This document shows, piece by piece, positions 15,586-21,520 of a stretch of DNA of 23,616 nt (position 1 is its first letter; every line of letters begins with the position of its first letter). The notes under the pieces are model-generated. The model worked only from the letters and a program-made list of their open reading frames with translations, made no database searches and had not been told where the DNA came from. The stretch lies in IMG/VR virus record IMGVR_UViG_3300001838_000044, positions 1 to 23,616 of that record, one strand, 5' to 3'. Source of the stretch: a virus. Both the position numbers and the translations under genes were made by a program.

Positions 15586-15745
15586 AATCAAACTGAAGAC
15601 CAATCTGGTCAATGCAATCCTTCAATACTTGGGATCGCGTCCCTTTGTTGAAGTTGCTGGCCTGATTCAAAGCATTCAGCAGCAGGCTCAAGCTCAGGGC
15701 GCACAACCCGCCGCAGCACCTGCTGAGGCCGCACCCGCAGAGTAA
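15578..15745 (+). CDS. Small conserved hypothetical protein (55 aa)
   Basis: ATG 15578 has GGAA at 15567-15570. The 55-residue product has an N-terminal helix with KLKTNLVNAILQYLGSRPFV then EVAGLIQSIQQQAQAQG and an Ala/Pro-rich acidic tail. The 'NQILQYLGTRPY-EV--LI--IQ' pattern recurs in small genes of aquatic phages beside lysis or fibre genes. Function is unknown; the helical N-terminus suggests oligomerisation or a binding partner. It is followed by AAGGAG, the ribosome site of the next gene. Confidence 0.65.
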   Translation: MDEIKLKTNLVNAILQYLGSRPFVEVAGLIQSIQQQAQAQGAQPAAAPAEAAPAE

Positions 15746-15755
15746 GGAGTGAGCC

Positions 15756-15929
15756 ATGGCCGAGAAGTGGATTCAAAAGGCGATCAAAAAGCCCGGAGCG
15801 CTTAAAAAGCAACTGGGTGTACCTGAGAGCAAGAACATTCCTGCAAAGAAGCTGGAGAAGGCCGCAAAGGCCCCCGGCAAGCTGGGCCAGCGTGCTCGTC
15901 TGGCGAAAACACTTCGAGGCTTTGACTGA
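15756..15929 (+). CDS. Small very basic protein (57 aa)
   Basis: AAGGAG at 15744-15749 precedes ATG 15756 by 6 bases. The 57-residue protein reads MAEKWIQKAIKKPGALKKQL, then AKKLEKAAKAPGKLGQRARL and ends LRGFD. It is a recurrent small phage protein type ('W-I--AIKKPGALR', then 'GKRARLALTL'), strongly positive and lacking cysteines and membrane segments. Function is unknown. The TGATG overlap at 15927-15931 couples it to the following membrane-protein gene. Confidence 0.65.
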   Translation: MAEKWIQKAIKKPGALKKQLGVPESKNIPAKKLEKAAKAPGKLGQRARLAKTLRGFD

Positions 15930-16150
15930 TGGATACACAGGCGATTTTCAACATTGTTGTTGGGATCGCCGCCTTTTTTGGCGGCTGGGTTCTCAACAAC
16001 ATCACCAAGGCCATCGAGCGGTTGGATGTCGATGTGCGTGCTATGCCGCACACCTACGTCACCAAAGAGGACTATCACCGTGACATCGACGAGATCAAGG
16101 ACATCTGCAAGCAGATTTTCAACAAGCTCGACGAAAAGGCCGATAAGTGA
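15929..16150 (+). CDS. Small membrane protein with coiled coil, lysis region (73 aa)
   Basis: It starts in a TGATG overlap. One N-terminal hydrophobic helix (about residues 6-23, FNIVVGIAAFFGGWVL) is followed by a charged helical tail: NNITKAIERLDVDVRAMPHT, YVTKED, and a coiled coil DEIKDICKQIFNKLDEK. It could be an N-in or N-out single-pass membrane protein. Position just before another TM/coiled-coil protein, the endolysin and holin suggests a lysis accessory role (pinholin, antiholin or spanin-like), though no lipobox or spanin signature is seen. It resembles the next protein, suggesting duplication. Confidence 0.6.
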   Translation: MDTQAIFNIVVGIAAFFGGWVLNNITKAIERLDVDVRAMPHTYVTKEDYHRDIDEIKDICKQIFNKLDEKADK

Positions 16151-16158
16151 GGTAACCC

Positions 16159-16428
16159 ATGGCTTGGTCAGACGTTCTCAAAGCAATCATCCCCATTGTG
16201 GTGGCATGCATCGCATGGCTGCTTGGGCAGGTGGCGTCCTTCTCTGAGCGTCTGACCAAGATTGAGGGGCAGATGCCTGCCCTCATCACCAAGGAAGGCA
16301 TTCCCACGGACAGCCCCATCAGCGCCGAGCGTCGCGCTGCTCAGAAAGAGCAGTTGATGGTTCACATCAACGACCTGCAAGTCAAAGTCAGGCTCCTCGA
16401 AGAGCACGAAAAAATGGGGAAAAAATAA
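16159..16428 (+). CDS. Second small membrane/coiled-coil protein, lysis region (89 aa)
   Basis: GAGGT lies 7 bases before ATG 16159. A single N-terminal membrane helix (about 8-26, AIIPIVVACIAWLLGQVA) is followed by SERLTKIEGQMPALITKEG, and then a long coiled coil (about 52-85). The order membrane helix, ERL, [AQ]MP, [VI]TKE matches the preceding protein, so the two may be diverged paralogues. It ends in TAATG with the endolysin gene. An i-spanin-like or holin-regulating role is possible from context, but no partner o-spanin with a lipobox was found. Confidence 0.6.
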   Translation: MAWSDVLKAIIPIVVACIAWLLGQVASFSERLTKIEGQMPALITKEGIPTDSPISAERRAAQKEQLMVHINDLQVKVRLLEEHEKMGKK

Positions 16429-16931
16429 TGGCTGACTTCACCCCGGCCTTTGAGGAGATGATCCGCGACGAGGGCGGGTATCAATTCACCGACATCCCGG
16501 GGGACAACGGAGGTCAGACCTACGCCGGGATCGCACGCAAGCCCAACCCTGACTGGGCTGGCTGGTCGTACATTGACCGCAAAGAGACACCCCCGGCCCA
16601 GATGGTGCGCGACTTCTACAAGACGCGGTTTTGGGACGACATCAGAGGAGACCAGATTGCCAATCAACGCGTGGCCTCCTGCATTTTCAACTTCTATGTC
16701 AACACGGGCAAGCCAGCCAAGACCATCACACAGTTGGTGGTGGGCTCCACCCCTGACGGCATCATCGGAGACATCACGGTCTCCAAGATCAACGCGATGG
16801 AGGCCGACAGGTTCATCCTGACCTTCACGCTGGGCAAGATCGCTCGATACGCAGAAATCTGCAACCGCAACAAAGACCAGACCAAATTCCTGCTGGGCTG
16901 GATCAACCGAGCCTTGAAAGGAGCCAAGTGA
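16428..16931 (+). CDS. Endolysin, GH108-type N-acetylmuramidase
   Basis: This 167-residue protein overlaps the previous stop (TAATG). The N-terminal half has FEEMIRDEGGYQFTDIPGDN followed by GGQTYAGIARKPNPDWAGW: the EGGY motif places the proposed catalytic Glu at residue 15 of glycoside hydrolase family 108. The centre (FYKTRFWDDIRGDQI; VASCIFNFYVNTG) continues that domain. The C-terminal half from about 95 (TITQLVVG, PDGIIGDITVSKINAM, FLLGWINRA) matches the PG_binding_3-like peptidoglycan-binding segment. It would cut the glycan strand of peptidoglycan at lysis. No signal peptide or SAR segment is seen, so export would depend on the adjacent holin. Confidence 0.88.
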   Translation: MADFTPAFEEMIRDEGGYQFTDIPGDNGGQTYAGIARKPNPDWAGWSYIDRKETPPAQMVRDFYKTRFWDDIRGDQIANQRVASCIFNFYVNTGKPAKTITQLVVGSTPDGIIGDITVSKINAMEADRFILTFTLGKIARYAEICNRNKDQTKFLLGWINRALKGAK

Positions 16932-17326
16932 TGGACTTGCTGGGCATCGGATCAGTCATTGAAAGTGTCGGCAAGGTTGCCGAGCATTTCGTCACCACGG
17001 ACAAGGAGAGGATGGCGCTGGAGATCGAGGCACGCAAGCTCGATCAGGCCAACGACATGGCCCAGCTTGCCGTCAACACCGAGGAGGCCAAGAGTGCGAG
17101 CATTTTTGTCAGCGGCTGGAGACCTGCTATTGGTTGGACTTGTGGCCTTGGGCTTCTATATGTCAGCTTCCTTCTACCAATTGCGCAGTTCGTCGCAAAG
17201 ATGTACGGATACGAAGGATCGTTCCCTGAGGTAGACACGACCATCACCATGCAGGTGCTCTTTGGCATGCTGGGGTTGTCAGGGATGCGCACCTATGAGA
17301 AAACCAAGGGCGTAGCATCGAAGTGA
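16931..17326 (+). CDS. Holin, GTA/3TM-type
   Basis: ATG 16931 overlaps the endolysin stop (TGATG) and has AAAGGAG at 16917-16923 with 7-base spacing. An in-frame GTG at 16928 is closer to that site and less favoured. The 131-residue protein has an amphipathic N-terminal half (about 1-60, heptad-like and acidic), then WRPAIGWTCGLGLLYVSFLL (63-82), a second hydrophobic segment (about 104-118, MQVLFGMLGLSGM) and MRTYEK (119-124). WRPxxGW plus a terminal R-T-x-E-K is characteristic of the GTA-type 3TM holin family. Holins make the membrane lesions that release endolysin at a timed moment. Confidence 0.8.
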   Translation: MDLLGIGSVIESVGKVAEHFVTTDKERMALEIEARKLDQANDMAQLAVNTEEAKSASIFVSGWRPAIGWTCGLGLLYVSFLLPIAQFVAKMYGYEGSFPEVDTTITMQVLFGMLGLSGMRTYEKTKGVASK

Positions 17327-17335
17327 GGATATGAA

Positions 17336-17518
17336 ATGACCACACCATCTTGGGTTCTGACCTATGACAGCCTGACCGAAACGGTCAAGCAGTACCTTGA
17401 GCGCAAGGATGCTGCGGTGGTCAACGCCATCCCGACCTTTATCACGCTGGCCGAGTTTGAGATCGCAGAGCAGATCAAGACCTTGATCAACGTCCCGCAC
17501 TTTGAGAGGAACGTGTAA
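17336..17518 (+). CDS. Truncated paralogue of the tail-adaptor protein (60 aa)
   Basis: GAGGA at 17325-17329 precedes ATG 17336. The product has LTYDSLTETVKQYLERKDAA, then VVNAIPTFITLAEFEIAEQI. This aligns with the first 55 residues of the next gene: SL..-V-..-YLER-..-AV-..-IP-..-ITLAE-..-I-..-K. It ends at a stop whose A starts the next ATG (TAATG at 17516-17520). It could be the remnant of a full-length duplicated adaptor cut short by deletion, or a retained regulatory N-terminal domain. The intact ribosome site and frame suggest it is still translated. Confidence 0.6.
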   Translation: MTTPSWVLTYDSLTETVKQYLERKDAAVVNAIPTFITLAEFEIAEQIKTLINVPHFERNV

Positions 17519-18171
17519 TGCCTCAGGCAATGACCTTCACGTCGCTTCAAAACGACGTTCGCAGCTACCTGGAACGTGGAGCATCCGCTGTCACGGACCC
17601 GATCGTCTATGCTCAGATCCCCAACCTGATCACGCTGGCTGAACGCCGCATCAGCCGTGACCTGAAGGTTCAAGGCTTCCAGACCGTCGTTGTGACCAAT
17701 CTGCAGGCTGGCGTGGCTGTGCTGCCTAAGCCAGACCGCTGGCGCGAGACTATCAGCATGAACGTGGGAACTGGGGCCCAGTACAACACCAGAAAGCAGA
17801 TCTTTACTCGTGACTATGAGTATTGCCGCACATATTGGCCCAATGAGACAGAGGTCGATGAGCCTGAGTTTTATGCGGACTACAACTACACCAACTGGCT
17901 AGTTGTGCCCACCCCTGATCTTGCCTACCCTGTCGAGATCCTATATTACGAGCTGCCTGCATTGCTGGACGACAGCAATCAGACCAACTGGCTCACCCAA
18001 TACGCTCCCAACTTGCTGTTGTATGCAACCCTGTTGGAGGCAACACCATTCCTGAAAAACGACGAACGCATCCCGGTCTGGCAAAACATGTACGCCATGG
18101 CAGCCCAAGCGCTGCAAGGTGAGGACTTGAGCAAGATCCTGGACCGCGGCGCAGTGAGAAACGAGGCTTGA
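17518..18171 (+). CDS. Tail adaptor / tubular protein A-like (217 aa)
   Basis: This 217-residue protein begins with an N-terminal helical region (DVRSYLERGASAV, then ITLAERRISRDLKVQGFQ) and continues with VLPKPDRWRETISM, a Tyr/Asp-rich centre (DYEYCRTYWPNETEVDEPEF), PVEILYYELPALLDD and TQYAPNLLLYATLLEATPFL, with a helical C-terminus. This order and the LPKPDRWRE motif fit the phage adaptor family related to T7 gp11 (tail tubular protein A) and other connector proteins. It probably forms the ring joining the neck to the tail nozzle, consistent with the hub gene downstream. Overlap with the upstream paralogue suggests coupled translation. Confidence 0.65.
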   Translation: MPQAMTFTSLQNDVRSYLERGASAVTDPIVYAQIPNLITLAERRISRDLKVQGFQTVVVTNLQAGVAVLPKPDRWRETISMNVGTGAQYNTRKQIFTRDYEYCRTYWPNETEVDEPEFYADYNYTNWLVVPTPDLAYPVEILYYELPALLDDSNQTNWLTQYAPNLLLYATLLEATPFLKNDERIPVWQNMYAMAAQALQGEDLSKILDRGAVRNEA

Positions 18172-18172
18172 G

Positions 18173-19363
18173 ATGACCGTCTACACCAACATCTTTGGCG
18201 GTAGCAATATCGCACCAGCAGAGATAAGCTACGCTGAAGTCTCTCTGACCCAAGACACGACCTTTGATTGGTCGCTTGAGACGGCACCGTCTACCAATAT
18301 CATCGCAGGCATCATGGATGTGACCGCTACGGCTGGTCCTTGGTCCATGACCTTGCCAAGTGCATTGGAAGCATCTACTGGCCAAGCCATCCTTATCAAC
18401 AACGTCGGGGCTGAGACCTTCATCATCAAGAATGCTGCCGGCGTACAAATTTGTGCCCCGACCCAAGGGTCTGTGTGGCAGCTTTACTTGACAGACAACA
18501 CCACATTGGGTGGAACCTGGCAAGCTTTCCTGTACGGCGCCCAGGTCTCGACGGCCAACGCAGCGTCGCTTGCAGGAACCGGCCTTGTGGCCATCGGCAC
18601 CCTTTTGTCGTTGGCCATGCCAGTCACGTTCTTTGGCACCAATTACACGGCCGGTGTGGCCGATCGGGCCAAGACCCTGATCTGGAACGGTGGTGCCGGC
18701 ACCTTGACCATGACGTCTGCAGGCACCCTTGGCGACAACTGGTTCTTCCAGCTTCGCAACGAAGGTACTGGCGCCTTGGTGGTCGATCCTCCAGGATCTC
18801 AAACCATCAACGGTCTGTCAACCTTGACTTTTCAGCCGGGTGATTCTGCCATCATCTTCACTGACGGCAACAACTTCTACACGATCGGCTACGGCCAGTC
18901 GCCTGTCTTTGCGTTTGACTACACCTCGATTAGCGTGGCAGGATTCGGTAACTATGTGCTGTCTGGCAGCGAACTGAACCGCATTGCCTACAACTTCACG
19001 GGTGTGTTGACAGGCAACCGCAACATCATCGTGCCGCAAACCGTTCAGCAATACTGGGTGGCCAACAACACGACAGGTCCTTACACCTTGACCGTCAAGA
19101 CGGCAATCGCCTCTGGCTATACTGTCAGTCAAGGTTCGCGCTCGATCCTGTATTGCGACGGCACCAACGTGGTTGCAGCTGACACGGGTGGCGTGGCGGT
19201 TCCGATCAGCGTGTCTGACGGCGGCACGGGGGCTACGACCGCTGGTAACGCCTTGATCAACCTGGGTGGTACGGCAACAGGTATCGGCATCTTCACGGCG
19301 GCTTCCCAAGCTGCTGCCCAAGCGGCCATCGGTCTTGATCCAATCGAAGGCGGAACGTACTAA
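18173..19363 (+). CDS. Tail fibre-like / appendage protein (396 aa)
   Basis: This 396-residue beta-rich protein begins 1 base after the adaptor stop and ends in TAATG with the hub gene. It is Gly/Thr/Ala-rich with repeated short strands (LTQDTTFDWSLETAP; LPSALEASTGQAILINNVGA; GTLTMTSAGTLGDNWFFQLR). Near the C-terminus are ISVSDGGTGATTAGNALINL and AASQAAAQAAIGLDPIEGGT, the linker and A-x-x-L-x-x-L-G-L motif that often connect phage fibre modules. It is missing a fibre tip or S74 domain. Its place between adaptor and hub suggests a tail-attached spike, or the adaptor for fibres 1 and 2. Confidence 0.6.
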   Translation: MTVYTNIFGGSNIAPAEISYAEVSLTQDTTFDWSLETAPSTNIIAGIMDVTATAGPWSMTLPSALEASTGQAILINNVGAETFIIKNAAGVQICAPTQGSVWQLYLTDNTTLGGTWQAFLYGAQVSTANAASLAGTGLVAIGTLLSLAMPVTFFGTNYTAGVADRAKTLIWNGGAGTLTMTSAGTLGDNWFFQLRNEGTGALVVDPPGSQTINGLSTLTFQPGDSAIIFTDGNNFYTIGYGQSPVFAFDYTSISVAGFGNYVLSGSELNRIAYNFTGVLTGNRNIIVPQTVQQYWVANNTTGPYTLTVKTAIASGYTVSQGSRSILYCDGTNVVAADTGGVAVPISVSDGGTGATTAGNALINLGGTATGIGIFTAASQAAAQAAIGLDPIEGGTY

Positions 19364-21006
19364 TGACAACCCCGGTCATCATCAAGTCGTTGCCGGGCAT
19401 CAAGCGTGACGGCACAAAGTACGAGGGCGACTATTACGTCGACGGCCAATGGGTCCGTTGGCAGCGTAGCCTTCCTCGCAAGATTGGCGGGTATGCCGTT
19501 ATCAACCGCTACCTGACTGAGATCAGCCGTGGGGTCAAGACCTTCACGCAAAACGGCCTGACGTATTTCCATTCTGGAAGCGCCGGCTGTCTCGAGCGCT
19601 TTACCATTGACGCCAGTGGCAACTCTAGCCTAATCACCGACCGCACACCGACAACGTACACTGCCCATGATGAAAATCTCTGGCAGTTTGACGTCATCTA
19701 CGACACCCAGTCGATTCCTGCGGCCAACATGCTGGTCGCTCAAGTGGCTCCCAATGCCGGCTGTCTCTGCAACACGGACGGCGGCCAGATTTTTTTGGGC
19801 GACCTTACCGGGACCAATCCCCTGGTCGAAGTGACCACTTTCCCGGCTGGGGTCAGCGTGACTGGCGGCGTGGTCGCCTTGCACCCCTACCTAATGTATT
19901 TTGGCAATGATGGCGTCATCGGCTGGTCCGTGGCAGGGGCCCCATCAGATTTGATTGGTCTGGGCTCAGGGAGTGCGCGTGTAGCAGGTCAAAAGATCGT
20001 TCGTGGACTTGCCCTTAGGGGTGGCCCAGGAAACGCGCCAGCGGGCCTCTTTTGGAGCGCAGACGCCGTTATCCGGGCATCGTTTGTCGGTGGGACTGAG
20101 GTCTTTCAATTTGACACGATCAGCCCGTATTCGAGCATCTTGTCTGCAGCCTCCGTCATCGAATATGACGGCCAATACTTCTGGCTTGGAACAGATCGCA
20201 TGCTGATGTTCAATGGCGTGGTTCGGGAGATTCCGAACAACCTGAACATCAACTACTTCTATGACGGCCTGAACAGGGAAGCTGCTCAACGTGTCTGGGC
20301 ATTCAAGGTCCCTCGTTTCGGCGAGATCTGGTGGTGCTACCCAAGAGGCACCGCCACCGAGTGCACCCACGCCATCATCTACAACGTCCGTGAGAACACC
20401 TGGTACGACACCGAGCTGCCCAATGGCGGCCGGACCGCTGGTGAATGGTCTCCGTTGTATGCGGCTCCCTTGCTTTGCGGTCTGGAGCAATCCACCTTTG
20501 TGCCGAACAACCGGATCACCGAGGACGGAAACTTGCGCATCACCCAAGACAACGACCAGCGGATCGTCATGCCTGAAGAAGGCTACAAGGTCTGGCAGCA
20601 TGAGCATGATGTGAACGAGATCGACGGTCAGTTCATTACAGCAGTCCCCTCGTACTTTGAGACTGCTGACATGAGCATGCTGGTCCCGGCAGGAGGCTCC
20701 AAGAACAAATGGATTCGCGTGGAATCCATGGAGCCTGATTTTGTACAGTCAGAAAACATGACCGTGCAAATGACCGGTCGAGCCAACGCCAAGGCCTTGG
20801 AAGTCAACGGCCCGGAGCGCGTGATCTTTGCCCAGCCCACCGATCCATACCAGCAGATTGTCTGGTTCAAGGAAGAACGCCGAGAACTTCGTTTCAAGTT
20901 CACCTCAAACACCATCAATGGCGACTACCAGATGGGCCAGATCATTGCGCACATCGGCGAAGCCGACGGAACGGTGCTTGGCGGTGTCGCAGGGGGTTCC
21001 ACGTGA
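19363..21006 (+). CDS. Tail hub / nozzle protein, P22 gp10-like
   Basis: This 547-residue protein starts in TAATG. The N-terminus (VIIKSLPGIKRDGTKYEGDY, then WVRWQRSLPRKIGGY) followed by repeated strand groups (LYFGNDGVIGWS; AGLFWSADAVIRASFVGGTE; YDGQYFWLGTDRMLMFNGVV; FGEIWWCYPR; NTWYDTELP) fits a beta-propeller like that of P22 gp10 and T7 gp12, which form the tail nozzle through which DNA leaves. The C-terminus (RVESMEPDFV; RELRFKFTSNTINGDYQMGQ) is a further beta domain. Length is above P22 gp10 (472 residues). Its place just before small tail and ejection genes agrees. Similarity is by remembered pattern. Confidence 0.6.
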   Translation: MTTPVIIKSLPGIKRDGTKYEGDYYVDGQWVRWQRSLPRKIGGYAVINRYLTEISRGVKTFTQNGLTYFHSGSAGCLERFTIDASGNSSLITDRTPTTYTAHDENLWQFDVIYDTQSIPAANMLVAQVAPNAGCLCNTDGGQIFLGDLTGTNPLVEVTTFPAGVSVTGGVVALHPYLMYFGNDGVIGWSVAGAPSDLIGLGSGSARVAGQKIVRGLALRGGPGNAPAGLFWSADAVIRASFVGGTEVFQFDTISPYSSILSAASVIEYDGQYFWLGTDRMLMFNGVVREIPNNLNINYFYDGLNREAAQRVWAFKVPRFGEIWWCYPRGTATECTHAIIYNVRENTWYDTELPNGGRTAGEWSPLYAAPLLCGLEQSTFVPNNRITEDGNLRITQDNDQRIVMPEEGYKVWQHEHDVNEIDGQFITAVPSYFETADMSMLVPAGGSKNKWIRVESMEPDFVQSENMTVQMTGRANAKALEVNGPERVIFAQPTDPYQQIVWFKEERRELRFKFTSNTINGDYQMGQIIAHIGEADGTVLGGVAGGST

Positions 21007-21230
21007 TCACGCAGCCCGTTATAATCGGGCTACGCGATTGGGCCGATCAGATCGTTATGGATCTGTCAACCTATGGCGTACTTATGAGGCTGGACGATGA
21101 GGACAAGTGGCAGGACTGGGCTTTGCAATTCTGCGTTATCTCGGGATTGAGCCAAAAGAACGTTCCCAATCCATTTGACTTTGCCGACTGGCGCACCTGG
21201 GCGCAACGTTTTGTACAAATGGTGGATTGA
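21003..21230 (+). CDS. Small hypothetical protein (75 aa), GTG start
   Basis: GTG 21003 overlaps the hub stop as GTGA, with AGGGGG at 20991-20996 six bases upstream. The 75-residue protein has an N-terminal beta/helix stretch, an acidic centre (RLDDEDKWQDWALQFC) and Trp/Phe-rich C-terminus (PFDFADWRTWAQRFVQMVD). It ends in TGATG with the acyl carrier gene. The abundance of tryptophan and compact size suggest a tail-tip or assembly protein rather than part of the acyl pair, but no family is recognised. Confidence 0.6.
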   Translation: MITQPVIIGLRDWADQIVMDLSTYGVLMRLDDEDKWQDWALQFCVISGLSQKNVPNPFDFADWRTWAQRFVQMVD

Positions 21231-21520
21231 TGACTGACCAAGAATTTATCGAGCTCCTGAATCAGGTAGCTAAAAAAGCCAAGCCGTTTCACAACGAGCT
21301 TGCCCCTATTGACGACATGAACGCCAATTTGGCCGACGTCGGTCTTGATAGCCTAGACACGTTGATGTGTATCGTCTATCTTTGCGAAATCTATGACGTT
21401 GAAGATGAAAAAAGCAAGGAGATGACAGCCACTACTCCTCGAGAGTGCTTGGACTTCCTTGAACAATGGGGCCGGCGCAAGCCGGAGTCTCTTGAAGCAG
21501 CTGTAGGAATGATCAAATGA
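21230..21520 (+). CDS. Acyl carrier protein (phage-encoded)
   Basis: The ATG at 21230 overlaps the previous stop; an in-frame TTG at 21227 is possible but less likely. This 96-residue acidic helical protein carries GLDSLD at residues 38-43, the signature of the 4'-phosphopantetheine attachment site, with Ser41 in the right place at the start of helix II. LMCIVYLCEIYDVE then follows as in ACP helix II and loop 2 (E. coli AcpP reads DSLDTVELVMALEEEF), and the end TPRECLDFLEQW fits helix IV. Residues about 79-96 are extra. Modification would need a phosphopantetheinyl transferase, none of which is visible here, so a host enzyme is implied. It is directly coupled to the ketosynthase gene. Confidence 0.9.
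   Translation: MTDQEFIELLNQVAKKAKPFHNELAPIDDMNANLADVGLDSLDTLMCIVYLCEIYDVEDEKSKEMTATTPRECLDFLEQWGRRKPESLEAAVGMIK

Noticed and set aside
17993-18802. Long - strand open frame (269 codons) opposite the adaptor and fibre-like genes
   Set aside because: Spans two well-supported + strand genes; composition and lack of ribosome site mark it as a shadow.
21227-21229. TTG start for the acyl carrier protein
   Set aside because: ATG 21230 directly follows and overlaps the upstream stop, so the rarer TTG is not needed.
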